DNA from: Bacillota bacterium
GTDB taxonomy: Bacteria; Bacillota; Clostridia; TANB77; CAG-465
DNA length: 64,000 bases
NCBI GenBank assembly: GCA_023460235.1
Contig: JAEWRE010000016.1
Span: 62,001 to 126,000, forward strand
Direction: 5' to 3'
In this document: piece after piece, positions 25,824 to 34,265 of the stretch
Layout: every line of letters begins with the position of its first letter
Numbering within the stretch: the stretch's first letter is position 1
The notes under the pieces: generated by a model
Seen by the model: the letters and a program-made list of their open reading frames with translations, nothing else
Told to the model about the DNA's origin: nothing
Database searches by the model: none
Position numbers and translations under genes: made by a program

Positions 25824-27257
25824 ATGAAAGATTATGAAGTAGTAATCGGTTTAGAAGTTCATGCTGAATTATCTACAAAGTCTAAAATATATTGTGGATG
25901 TTCAACTGAATTTGGTGCAGACCCAAATACACATTGTTGTCCAATATGTACAGGTATGCCTGGAACACTTCCTGTACTTAATGAAAAAGTAGTAGAATAT
26001 GCAGTAAAAGCAGGTCTTGCAACAAATTGTGAAATTGCAAAGTTTTCTAAACAAGATAGAAAGAATTATTTTTATCCTGATTTACCTAAGGCATATCAAA
26101 CATCACAATATGATTTGCCACTTTGCGAACATGGACATTTAGATGTAAATGTTGATGGTGAAACAAAAAGAATAGGAATAACAAGAATACATATAGAAGA
26201 AGATGCTGGAAAGCTTATACATGATGCATATACAGGTGATACACTTGTTGATATGAATAGATGTGCAGTTCCACTTATAGAAATTGTATCTGAACCAGAT
26301 ATGAGAAGTGCAAAAGAAGCAGTAGAATATATGCAAACTTTAAAAGGTATACTTGAATATTTAGAAGTTTGTGACTGTAAAATGCAAGAAGGATCTTTAA
26401 GATGCGATGTAAACTTATCTGTAAGACCTGTTGGACAAAAAGAATTCGGTACAAGAACAGAAACAAAAAATCTAAATTCATTTAGAGCTATAGAAAATTC
26501 AATAGAATTTGAAATAAAAAGACAAATTGAAGAACTTGAAAATGGTGGTGTAATTTACCAAGAGACAAGAAGATTTGATGATGCAAAAGGAATTGGGTAT
26601 GCTATGCGTTCAAAAGAAGATGCTCATGACTATAGATACTTTCCTGAGCCAGACTTAGCACCAATAGTACTTGGAGAAGAATATGTTGAAAATATTCGTA
26701 AAAGTTTACCAGAAATGCCACATATAAAAAGAGCAAGATATATTGCTGAATATGGATTACCAGAATATGATGCGACTCAACTTACTAACTCTAAATATAC
26801 TGCAAAATTCTTTGAAGATGCAGAAAAAGTTTGTAAAAATGCAAAAGCTGTTTCAAACTGGATAATGACTGATTTTACTAAATTATTAAATGATAGTGAA
26901 ATATCAATTAATGAATCTAAAATATCATCAGAAAATTTAGCTGAATTAATAATACTTATTGATAAAGGAACAATCAGTTCTGCAATTGCCAAAAAAGTAT
27001 TTATAGAGATGTTTGAAACTGGTGATAGTGCAAATCATATCGTAGAGAAAAATGGACTTGTTCAAGTTTCTGATGAGGGAGCAATTAAAGAAATTGTTGA
27101 GAAAATTGTGGAAAATAATCCTCAATCTGTAGCTGATTACAAAGCAGGAAAAGATAAGGCAATAGGATTTTTAGTTGGTCAAATTATGAAAGAATCTAAA
27201 GGAAAAGCAAATCCTCAAATTGTTAACAAATTATTAGTTGAGATTTTAAATAAATAA
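25824..27257 (+). CDS. gatB: Aspartyl/glutamyl-tRNA(Asn/Gln) amidotransferase subunit B
   Basis: GatB binds the mischarged tRNA and activates its side chain with ATP. Motifs: VIGLEVHAEL at the start, the Cys-rich zinc site CGCSTEF with HCCPICTGMPG, YFYPDLPKAYQ, EDAGKLIHD, and a C-terminal YqeY-like tail (VADYKAGKDKAIGFLVGQ). Length 477 aa is standard. It is the last gene of the operon and is followed by a terminator. Confidence 0.97.
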   Translation: MKDYEVVIGLEVHAELSTKSKIYCGCSTEFGADPNTHCCPICTGMPGTLPVLNEKVVEYAVKAGLATNCEIAKFSKQDRKNYFYPDLPKAYQTSQYDLPLCEHGHLDVNVDGETKRIGITRIHIEEDAGKLIHDAYTGDTLVDMNRCAVPLIEIVSEPDMRSAKEAVEYMQTLKGILEYLEVCDCKMQEGSLRCDVNLSVRPVGQKEFGTRTETKNLNSFRAIENSIEFEIKRQIEELENGGVIYQETRRFDDAKGIGYAMRSKEDAHDYRYFPEPDLAPIVLGEEYVENIRKSLPEMPHIKRARYIAEYGLPEYDATQLTNSKYTAKFFEDAEKVCKNAKAVSNWIMTDFTKLLNDSEISINESKISSENLAELIILIDKGTISSAIAKKVFIEMFETGDSANHIVEKNGLVQVSDEGAIKEIVEKIVENNPQSVADYKAGKDKAIGFLVGQIMKESKGKANPQIVNKLLVEILNK

Positions 27258-27264
27258 TCTATAA

Positions 27265-27308
27265 AAAAATGATTGATTTTACCAATGTAATTTCAATCAT
27301 TTTTATTT
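27265..27308 (+). terminator. Rho-independent terminator after gatB
   Basis: A 12-bp perfect stem (27265-27276 with 27293-27304) with a 16-base loop; the second arm ends in a T-run. The A-rich first arm may also stop the convergent reverse-strand gene. Confidence 0.82.
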
Positions 27309-27335
27309 GTACTTTATTATAATTTTATTTTTTTA

Positions 27336-27845
27336 CTAACACTTCTTTTTAAATAGATAAAGAGCAAGTTTGTTGGTATAATTATATTCCATTGCTACTC
27401 TTTTACATATTGCATCTTCTAACCAAACAAGTAATATCTTATTAGAATCAGTATACTTTAAAAGATAATTAAAATTACAAGAAATGATATAGTTTAATTC
27501 CTTGTATTCAAGTGAATTTTGTAATTTAGTATATGCAAAATTATATATGGTATCATAATTATCAGGAATGCTGCCGTAGTTGCGATATGCTATTTTATTG
27601 GCTAGTTCGTAAACCATAGCTTCCCTTTCAATTATAGAAAAAACATAATCGTCTATGTTAGAAGCAGAAGCTGGAATGGACCATTTTGACGTTCTATGCA
27701 TAAGTGTGCGTGAAAAAACATTAATTTGATATCCTAGAAGTTGGTATTCAAATTTTGTGTTAAGTTTTTCAATACCTTTATAAAATAAATCTTGATAAAT
27801 ATCTATAAGCTTTGGCTTACTATAATATTTTTTAAATTTAATCAT
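27336..27845 (-). CDS. Uncharacterised 169 aa protein
   Basis: No family recognised. The product is basic, helical and soluble, rich in Tyr and Asn, with a lone Cys at the end and no membrane segment. Mid-region pattern: FSRTLMHRTSKWSIP then IEREAMVYELANKIAYRNYG. The purine-rich AAAGGGG lies about 16 bases upstream of the ATG, an unusual distance, so the start may be wrong; an ATT closer to that site is in frame. It is orphan-like, and lies between gatB and the signalling locus. Confidence 0.6.
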   Translation of the reverse strand: MIKFKKYYSKPKLIDIYQDLFYKGIEKLNTKFEYQLLGYQINVFSRTLMHRTSKWSIPASASNIDDYVFSIIEREAMVYELANKIAYRNYGSIPDNYDTIYNFAYTKLQNSLEYKELNYIISCNFNYLLKYTDSNKILLVWLEDAICKRVAMEYNYTNKLALYLFKKKC

Positions 27846-27954
27846 AGTGAAAAAAATTCAACCCCTTTAATATACCATATTTTATCAAAGGGAGAAACTA
27901 ATGTCAACGATATACTGTGCATTTTATGCAAAATATGTTGAATATATAATTAAT

Positions 27955-28323
27955 TTAGGTTTTAGTATTTTTGTGCTTAATAAAAAACTCCATACTGGAA
28001 ATAATTTCAAGGAGATATCTAATCTGTTCATCGTCATATCTATTTAAAAATGTAATAACTTTATCTCTAACTGAACTTGTACCACCATTTATCATATAAT
28101 CTATCGATATACCAGTAATAGAACTAACAATTGTAAAAACATTTATTGAGTAGCAATGTTTTCCTCGCTCAACATCACCAACATAGTTACGAGATAAGCC
28201 TACTAGCTTTGCAAATCCTTCTTGGGATTTATAAGGCTCTTTCATTCCTAATCTAATATCTTTCATTCTTAGTCCAATTTCCATTTTTGTTTTATCTGAT
28301 AAGCCCTTTGATATATCATCCAT
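27955..28323 (-). CDS. XRE-family transcriptional regulator
   Basis: The 122 aa regulator has an N-terminal cro/C1-type HTH: IGLRMKDIRLGM, SQEGFAKLVGLSRNYVGDVERGKHCYS (helices 2-3), then a C-terminal helical tail (RYDDEQIRYLLEIISSM) likely used for dimerisation. AGGAGG lies eight bases before the ATG at 28323; a longer frame beginning 13 codons earlier has no site. It is divergent from the Spo0A-like regulator across 181 bases and may autoregulate or repress that promoter. Confidence 0.88.
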   Translation of the reverse strand: MDDISKGLSDKTKMEIGLRMKDIRLGMKEPYKSQEGFAKLVGLSRNYVGDVERGKHCYSINVFTIVSSITGISIDYMINGGTSSVRDKVITFLNRYDDEQIRYLLEIISSMEFFIKHKNTKT

Positions 28324-28442
28324 AATAAATCCTCCTTGATTTATTATATAACATTGAAACAACTAAAAAAAGTCTTTATTTTTACTCTTAAAACATCATA
28401 AAATGTCATTTACTGTATTAAAAAGTAAAATTATAACGTAAC

Positions 28443-28471
28443 TTGATTTTTAAATAGAAATTTGGTACAAT
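28443..28471 (+). promoter_or_regulatory. Promoter of the Spo0A-like regulator
   Basis: TTGATT at 28443-28448, 17 bases, TACAAT at 28466-28471. The predicted transcript starts near 28478, after the ATG at 28472, which supports the start at 28505. Confidence 0.65.
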
Positions 28472-28504
28472 ATGGTTAAAAGTATAAAAAGGGTGGATAT
28501 ATTT

Positions 28505-29311
28505 ATGAATAAGCAACCTATGACTGTATTGCTAATAGAAGATGAAATAGAAATAAGAGAGGCTTTTAAACAAAAAATAAGAAATATGGATGATATGAAA
28601 CTTGTAGGAGTAACTAATTCTAGTACAGAAGGATTAAAATTACTTAAAACTTATGTACCAGAAGCTATTATTCTTGATATGGAACTTAATTTTGGAGAAG
28701 GATCAGGAGTAAAATTTATTAAGGAATTTAAAGAAATTGCGATGGAGATAAAACCATTGTTATTTATAACTACTAATATAATGACTAGGAAAATGTTAGA
28801 TTTTTTGCATGAAAATGAAGCTGACTTTGTATTTATAAAAGAAAAAGAGGATTATTCTATTGAATTAGTAATTGAAACATTACTAGATATGAGAAACAGT
28901 TTATATAGAAAAAATAATAAAATTGAATTTGTAAATCCTGAAATTGATTATGAATCAAGAGCTATGGAAAAAATAGATTCAGAGTTAGATAATATTGGAA
29001 TGGTAAGAACTTATAAAGGCTGGAAATATACGCGTAGAGCAATTTATTTGCTAATGACTATAGATTTTGAAAATATGAAAGGTGAAAATGTTTTTGATTA
29101 CGTGGCAAAAGAATTCAAAAAGAAAGATGGAAGTGCTATAAGTAAAGCAATACAAACCGCAATAAACAATGTATGGGAGGATACAGATATTAGAGTGTTA
29201 CAGCAATTTTATACACAAAGAGTTCATCATAAAAGAGGCGTGCCATCTACAACAGAGTTTACTATGTTTTATAAAGAAAAAGTATTTAAATATTTAGAAA
29301 AAGAGATATAA
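28505..29311 (+). CDS. Response regulator with Spo0A-type C-terminal DNA-binding domain
   Basis: The 268 aa protein matches Spo0A in length and order. The receiver (about 5-125) has the acidic pair ED at 13-14 and phosphoacceptor D58 in ILDMELN; TTN stands where the conserved Thr/Ser lies and KEK gives the Lys. The C-terminal domain (about 150-268) has the Spo0A_C pattern: IGMVRTYKGWKYTRRAI, a recognition helix SAISKAIQTAINNVWED and PSTTEFTMF. The recognition helix differs greatly from the near-invariant Spo0A one, so this is a paralogue and probably binds another site. GGGTGG lies well placed before the ATG. Partners: a microORF and a GHKL kinase downstream. Confidence 0.88.
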   Translation: MNKQPMTVLLIEDEIEIREAFKQKIRNMDDMKLVGVTNSSTEGLKLLKTYVPEAIILDMELNFGEGSGVKFIKEFKEIAMEIKPLLFITTNIMTRKMLDFLHENEADFVFIKEKEDYSIELVIETLLDMRNSLYRKNNKIEFVNPEIDYESRAMEKIDSELDNIGMVRTYKGWKYTRRAIYLLMTIDFENMKGENVFDYVAKEFKKKDGSAISKAIQTAINNVWEDTDIRVLQQFYTQRVHHKRGVPSTTEFTMFYKEKVFKYLEKEI

Positions 29312-29352
29312 GGAATAAAAAGAAAAAAAAAGAAAAAATATGCTACTCATCA

Positions 29353-29381
29353 AATACCTAGTTATTTAATAACTAGGTATT
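29353..29381. repeat. Perfect 13-bp inverted repeat, operator-like
   Basis: AATACCTAGTTAT (29353-29365) and its exact complement (29369-29381) with a 3-base centre. There is no T-run after it, so it is a poor terminator. Its right arm covers the -35 region (29369-29374) for the TATAAT at 29392-29397. Confidence 0.7.
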
Positions 29382-29389
29382 ATCATTAT

Positions 29390-29421
29390 CTTATAATCAA
29401 TATAAGTGTATTGATTATAAG
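29390..29421. repeat. Perfect 12-bp inverted repeat over the -10 box of the microORF
   Basis: CTTATAATCAAT (29390-29401) and its exact complement (29410-29421) with an 8-base centre. The left arm holds the TATAAT (29392-29397) and the right arm abuts the GGGGGTG binding site of the microORF. It could be an operator or an RNA hairpin; transcription would start near 29404, inside it, which favours an operator. Confidence 0.6.
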
Positions 29422-29433
29422 GGGGTGCATTTT

Positions 29434-29475
29434 ATGCAAGGATTTTGGAACTGGCTAGGTCAATTTCTTAGATAA
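29434..29475 (+). CDS. MicroORF for a 13-residue amphipathic peptide
   Basis: ATG at 29434, stop TAA at 29473-29475, product MQGFWNWLGQFLR. AAGGGGGTG sits eight bases before the ATG, an excellent binding site. Hydrophobic residues fall at 1, 4, 5, 7, 8, 11 and 12 and polar ones at 2, 6, 10 and 13, so a helix would be amphipathic, with two Trp and a C-terminal Arg. It has its own TATAAT within a palindrome and its own terminator, which makes chance unlikely. It lies between the Spo0A-like regulator and the AgrC-like kinase genes. A signal peptide ligand, a membrane-active peptide or a leader peptide are all possible. There is no Cys and no AgrB-type processing gene. Confidence 0.5.
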   Translation: MQGFWNWLGQFLR

Positions 29476-29498
29476 TATTTAGGGGAACAAAATAGAAG

Positions 29499-29535
29499 GG
29501 AATAATTGTTTATAGCAATTATTCCTGTTTCTTTT
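29499..29535 (+). terminator. Terminator of the microORF unit
   Basis: A perfect 10-bp stem (29499-29508 with 29516-29525), a 7-base loop, then TGTTTCTTTT. With the palindromes upstream this delimits a transcript of about 130 bases in the 336-base gap between the regulator and kinase genes. Confidence 0.82.
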
Positions 29536-29594
29536 ATGTATATGCTATGTATAATATAATAAAAAATAAAAATAACAATAAATATTTTGAAAAT

Positions 29595-29622
29595 TTGAAC
29601 TTTTGTAATATAATAATATAAT
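29595..29622 (+). promoter_or_regulatory. Promoter of the GHKL kinase
   Basis: TTGAAC at 29595-29600, 16 bases, TATAAT at 29617-29622; overlapping TATAAT copies at 29609 and 29622 make the exact -10 uncertain. Confidence 0.55.
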
Positions 29623-29647
29623 ATAATACAAAAGGGATGTGAAGTAA

Positions 29648-31150
29648 TTGGTTAGTTTAGATATAGTTTTAGATGTTATAGCTTATTTTTTCGTAAATAT
29701 ATGTATTTATTATATTATAAATAAGATGTCACCGCAAAAAGATAGCCTGATAAGAAAGATACTAATGTATATATCCTGTTTAATGACTGCAATTATATAT
29801 TCATATTTAAAGATGAGGCATAACATAATTTTTTCAGTAGCTACATCCTACTTTTTATACAGCATATTTCTGTCAAAAATTACTGATAAAAAATTAAATC
29901 AAGCAATAATGCTCACAGTAATAGCATTAGTACTGAGTCTTGCATTTTATTTTGTATCAGTAGTTATATTTGGTATAATTTTTGGTGCTATTTTTTTTAA
30001 AGATGGAGTGTCAGTAGAATGGATATTAGTAGTAGCACAAATATTACAAGGAATAGTACAAATATTATTTGCAAATTTATTTTTTAAAGTAAGAAGATTT
30101 AAAAATGGCTTCTATTTTTTAGAAGATAATATGCAAGTATATGAAAATGTAGTACTAGGGTTTTTATTAGCAATAAGCTCAATATTAGCTATTTATTTAA
30201 TACCTCTGTATTATCAAGATAAGACATCAAATAAAAGATTATACATTTTAGCTACTGCAGTGTTAACAACGCTTGCATTGATAGAATGGATAAGAAAAGA
30301 GATAAGAAATTACTATAACATAAAACAAATGGAAAAGACTATAGAAATACAAGATATGGAAGCGCAAATAAAAGAAATTGAAATAGAGAAATTATCTAAT
30401 GAGGTCTGGAATCTTGGTAAAATAATACATGATACTAAACATCAAATTGCTGCTATGAGGTTATTAGTAGAAAAAAACAATTCAAACTATAATGAGGAGG
30501 CTACAAAAGATAATAATGTTATAGAAGAAATAGAAAAATTAAAAGAAAAAATTGATACCCAATTAGATAATAATATAAAAAGCAGTAATGTATTACCATT
30601 AACAAAAATAATAACCATAGATAGTATGTTTGAACTAATGATGAATGAAGCAAGAAAAAATAATATAGAATTAAATTTAAATATAAAAGGTAATGTAAAT
30701 TATATGTTAGAAAAATATATAGAAAAGGATGAATTAGAAGTATTAATAGGCTCTCATATAAAGAATGCTATAGTTGCTATTAATTCAGAAGATAAAGTGC
30801 AAAGGAAAATATTAGTTATGCTTGGCAAGATAGATGATAATTATGGTATTAAGTTTTTTGATACAGGGGCAAATTTTGAAATAAAAACACTACTAGAATT
30901 AGGGCAGAAGAGAAGTACTACTCATAAAGATACAGGAGGTACTGGTATAGGCTTTATGACTACGTTTGATACGCTAAGAAAATATAGGGCAAGTATAATT
31001 ATTGAGGAAAAGAAACCAAAACAAATAGGATATACAAAGTCTATAATGATACTATTTGATAATAAAAATAGATATAAGATAAAGTCATATAGAGCTGATG
31101 AAATAAAAAGACAAAGTAAGGCTAGAAAAATAGCTATAGAACAAATATAA
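29648..31150 (+). CDS. Multi-pass sensor histidine kinase, AgrC-like (GHKL)
   Basis: The 500 aa kinase has six to seven membrane segments in the first 220 residues and no large extracellular loop, like peptide-pheromone receptors of the AgrC (HPK10) class. A linker coiled coil (KQMEKTIEIQDMEAQIKEIE) leads to the phosphoacceptor box KIIHDTKHQIAAM (His near 264). The ATPase has an N box (IGSHIKNAIVAI), FFDTGA and TGGTGIGFMTT. Translation starts at TTG after GGGATGTGA. It lies 336 bases after the Spo0A-like regulator with a separate promoter, the microORF between them. Pairing with that regulator is inferred from proximity; AgrC kinases usually pair with LytTR regulators. Confidence 0.9.
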   Translation: MVSLDIVLDVIAYFFVNICIYYIINKMSPQKDSLIRKILMYISCLMTAIIYSYLKMRHNIIFSVATSYFLYSIFLSKITDKKLNQAIMLTVIALVLSLAFYFVSVVIFGIIFGAIFFKDGVSVEWILVVAQILQGIVQILFANLFFKVRRFKNGFYFLEDNMQVYENVVLGFLLAISSILAIYLIPLYYQDKTSNKRLYILATAVLTTLALIEWIRKEIRNYYNIKQMEKTIEIQDMEAQIKEIEIEKLSNEVWNLGKIIHDTKHQIAAMRLLVEKNNSNYNEEATKDNNVIEEIEKLKEKIDTQLDNNIKSSNVLPLTKIITIDSMFELMMNEARKNNIELNLNIKGNVNYMLEKYIEKDELEVLIGSHIKNAIVAINSEDKVQRKILVMLGKIDDNYGIKFFDTGANFEIKTLLELGQKRSTTHKDTGGTGIGFMTTFDTLRKYRASIIIEEKKPKQIGYTKSIMILFDNKNRYKIKSYRADEIKRQSKARKIAIEQI

Positions 31151-31157
31151 TATATAT

Positions 31158-31199
31158 AGTGGGAGTTTAGAATGTAAGTTTTCTAAACTTTCACTTTTT
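31158..31199 (+). terminator. Terminator after the GHKL kinase
   Basis: A 15-bp stem with two G-U pairs (31158-31172 with 31181-31195), an 8-base loop and five T at 31195-31199. Confidence 0.82.
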
Positions 31200-31353
31200 A
31201 AATAAAAAGATTATGTAATAGGATAGAGTGATAAAATGTTATGCTTTATTTGAGGTATAAGTATGTGTAAAAATAGAATTAAAATTCTTAAAAATTGTTT
31301 GTAAAATATGATTTTTTAGGTTTTATTCCTGCTTAAATATTTTTATTAAATAG

Positions 31354-31382
31354 TTGAACAAATATATAAATTATGTTAAAAT
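31354..31382 (+). promoter_or_regulatory. Promoter of the cls-patatin-acetyltransferase unit
   Basis: TTGAAC at 31354-31359, 17 bases, TAAAAT at 31377-31382. The remaining parts of the 260-base gap (31200-31459) show no other structure. Confidence 0.5.
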
Positions 31383-31459
31383 AAAAACATAATAGTAATA
31401 AAAGAATATATAAATCTAATAATATTAATATTAAAAACATAATAGGAAAAGAGGAATAT

Positions 31460-33043
31460 ATGGAACAAAAAAATAAACAAGCCGATACTAAAAGTTTTAA
31501 AAATAAGAAAAATGAGAAAAATATTGTTTTAACTCTTATAAAAGTGATATCTACATTAGTAATTTTAGCTTTTCAAATAATATTTATGATCCTCATATAT
31601 ACTGGTACAAAAGGAGTTTCAGTATATTTAACTACGATATTTGAAGTGATAAAAATAATTGCTGTAATTTCACTATTATATAGAAAGAGCACACCAGAAT
31701 ATAAAATATCTTGGATAATATTTATAATGTTTTTACCAGTAGTTGGTATTGTAGCATTTTTCTTATGGGGAAATAGTAGAATAAAAAGCTATATGGCAAG
31801 AAGATTTAGTAAAATACATTTGAATACTAAAAAGTATCTTAGAAGTTCGATAGATATAGAAAATGATATAGCAATTATTGATAAATCAAAACTTAATCAA
31901 TTTAAATATATTGGAAATACAACAGGATATCCTGTATATAAGAATAATGGAGTAAAATATTTTAGTAAAGGTATAGATTTTTTTGAAACTTTAAAGCAAG
32001 ATTTAAAAAATGCAAAAAAATATATTTTTATAGAATTCTATATAATAGCTTCTGGAACTTTATATAATGAAATATTTAGCATATTAAAAGAAAAAGCAAA
32101 TGCAGGAGTAAAAATATATATAATTTATGATGCAATTGGATCAATGAATAAAATACCTAAGAATTTTGAAGAAGACATGATGTCATTTGGAATAAAAACA
32201 TACAAATTTAATCCATTTAATATTATAATTAGCGGTTATGCAAATTATAGAGATCATAGAAAGATAGTAGTAATTGATGGAAAAGTTGCATATACAGGAG
32301 GAGTTAATATTTCAGATGAATATGTTAACTATATTGAAAAATATGGGTATTGGAAAGATGTAGGTATAAAGATACAAGGAGAACCTGTAAATTCATTTAT
32401 AGTAATGTTTGTTGGATTTTTGGAACAATTAAGTAATAAGAAAATAGATATTAAAGAATTCTTAAACTTAGAGGAATTAGTACAAGATGAAGATAAAGGC
32501 TATGTATCAATATTTGATGATGGACCAGACAATATGAAAAGTCCTACAGAAAATATATATATACAAACCATAACTTATTCAAAAAATTATATATATATTA
32601 CAACTCCATATTTAATTATTGGTGAATCTATACTGGATTCGATCGTTAATAGCGCACGTAGTGGTGTAGATGTAAAAATTATATTACCATATATACCAGA
32701 TAAAAAGATAATAAATATTGCTACTAAGTCGTACTATGAGGTGTTATTAGAGGCAGGTGTTAAAGTATACGAGTATACGCCAGGTTTTATACATTCTAAG
32801 ACATTTGTATCTGATGATGAAATCGCTATAGTAGGAACAGCAAATCTTGATTTTAGAAGTATGTATTTGAATTTTGAATGCAGTTCATTAACATATAGAA
32901 CAGGTGAAGAATTAGCTATTAAAAGAGATTTTGAAGAAATGTTACTTGAATGCAAAGAAGTAAAATTAGAAAATTGGAGAAAAAGAAATATATTTACTAA
33001 GATTATAGAAGCAGTACTTACAGCATTTTCTCCAATGTTATAG
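31460..33043 (+). CDS. cls: Cardiolipin synthase (PLD family)
   Basis: The membrane enzyme condenses two phosphatidylglycerols into cardiolipin. Its 527 aa start with a basic tail and two membrane segments (about 25-80, then VVGIVAFFLWG), followed by two HKD motifs: HRKIVVIDGKVAYTGG (H266, K268) and HSKTFVSDDEIAIVG (H445, K447). Length and layout match ClsA. GAGGAA precedes the ATG. The patatin-like lipase follows 25 bases later and an acetyltransferase after that, an apparent lipid-remodelling operon. Confidence 0.95.
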   Translation: MEQKNKQADTKSFKNKKNEKNIVLTLIKVISTLVILAFQIIFMILIYTGTKGVSVYLTTIFEVIKIIAVISLLYRKSTPEYKISWIIFIMFLPVVGIVAFFLWGNSRIKSYMARRFSKIHLNTKKYLRSSIDIENDIAIIDKSKLNQFKYIGNTTGYPVYKNNGVKYFSKGIDFFETLKQDLKNAKKYIFIEFYIIASGTLYNEIFSILKEKANAGVKIYIIYDAIGSMNKIPKNFEEDMMSFGIKTYKFNPFNIIISGYANYRDHRKIVVIDGKVAYTGGVNISDEYVNYIEKYGYWKDVGIKIQGEPVNSFIVMFVGFLEQLSNKKIDIKEFLNLEELVQDEDKGYVSIFDDGPDNMKSPTENIYIQTITYSKNYIYITTPYLIIGESILDSIVNSARSGVDVKIILPYIPDKKIINIATKSYYEVLLEAGVKVYEYTPGFIHSKTFVSDDEIAIVGTANLDFRSMYLNFECSSLTYRTGEELAIKRDFEEMLLECKEVKLENWRKRNIFTKIIEAVLTAFSPML

Positions 33044-33068
33044 AAAAATAAAAAGATGGGGTGATTTT

Positions 33069-34226
33069 ATGGGATATGCTTTAGCACTAGAAGGTGGAGG
33101 AGCAAGAGGAGCATATCATATTGGTGTAATGAAAGCTTTAAAAGAGTTAGGTATCGAGTTTGACGCTGTTACGGGTACTTCTATTGGTTCAATAAATGGT
33201 GCTATGCTTGTACAAGGAGATTTTGATAAGGCACAAAAAATATGGGAAAATATTAAATATTCAACTTTATTTGATGTAGAAGATAATCAGGTGAATAAAT
33301 TACAAAATGCATCTATTAATTTTGAAACTATAAAATATATATCGCAGAAAATATCCTCTACATTAAAAAATAAAGGAATTGATACAAGTAGAATGAGACA
33401 ACTACTTGAAGAGCAGATAGATGAAGAAAAAATTAGAAAATCAAACATACTATACGGTTTAGTTACAGTTTGCTTATCTGATGTTAAATCACAAGAGTTA
33501 TTTATTGATCAGATACCAAAGGGAGAGTTAATTGATTATATAATGGCAAGTTCATGCCTTCCAGTATTTAAAAGGACAAAAATAAATGATAAAGGTTATA
33601 TAGATGGTGGGATTTGGGATAACTGTCCAGTTGAAATGTTAATAAATAGAGGATTTAAGGATATTTTTGTAGTTAGAGTATTTAAGAGAATGAGAATAAG
33701 GAACTATAAAAATATAGTTAAAAATAAAGATGTAATATTACATATGATTGAGCCTGTTGATTCATTACCAAGTATACTTAAATTTGATGCTAAAAACTCT
33801 AATGAACTTATACAGATGGGATATTATGATGCAATAAAAAGTGTTAGAGATTTAGATGGTATAAGGTATTATTTTAATTATCAAGAAGAAGATGATATTT
33901 TTCTTAGAATTTGCGATGTAAAAAATGAAGATATAAAGAAATTAATTTCAATATTAAAAATAAATATTGAAAAGGATTCTTCGTATAAAAAAGTACTACT
34001 TGAAGAAATATTACCTACACTTGTTTCAAAAACTAGACTAAAAATAGCAAATAATTATAAAGAGGTGATATATTCTTTAATAGAATATATTGCAGAAAAT
34101 GAAAACATAGACAGATATAAAATATATAATTTTGAAGACTTACTTACAGCTATAAAGAAAAAAGTAATATATAAAGGTGATAATAAAATTGAATCAGCAA
34201 TATATAAATTTGTAAAAAGTTTTTAA
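33069..34226 (+). CDS. Patatin-like phospholipase
   Basis: The 385 aa protein has the patatin oxyanion loop GGGARGAYHIGV, the nucleophile elbow GTSIGS (Ser38) and the catalytic Asp179 in DGGIWDN, so the Ser-Asp dyad is intact. It has no signal peptide; bacterial relatives of the YlbK/RssA type act on phospholipids inside the cell. A C-terminal helical region of about 130 residues (230 onward) extends past the usual domain. It lies 25 bases after cls, so it may turn over cardiolipin or related lipids (inference). Confidence 0.92.
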   Translation: MGYALALEGGGARGAYHIGVMKALKELGIEFDAVTGTSIGSINGAMLVQGDFDKAQKIWENIKYSTLFDVEDNQVNKLQNASINFETIKYISQKISSTLKNKGIDTSRMRQLLEEQIDEEKIRKSNILYGLVTVCLSDVKSQELFIDQIPKGELIDYIMASSCLPVFKRTKINDKGYIDGGIWDNCPVEMLINRGFKDIFVVRVFKRMRIRNYKNIVKNKDVILHMIEPVDSLPSILKFDAKNSNELIQMGYYDAIKSVRDLDGIRYYFNYQEEDDIFLRICDVKNEDIKKLISILKINIEKDSSYKKVLLEEILPTLVSKTRLKIANNYKEVIYSLIEYIAENENIDRYKIYNFEDLLTAIKKKVIYKGDNKIESAIYKFVKSF

Positions 34227-34265
34227 AATATATTAGTATTACTTAACTAAAAAATGGAGGCATTT

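Noticed and set aside
29340..29369. 9-codon ORF before the 13-bp palindrome
   Set aside because: No ribosome binding site and it runs into the palindrome; the microORF at 29434 has far better support.
29353..29381. 13-bp palindrome as the terminator of the Spo0A-like gene
   Set aside because: The stem is strong but what follows is ATCATTATC, not a T-run; a role as operator fits better.
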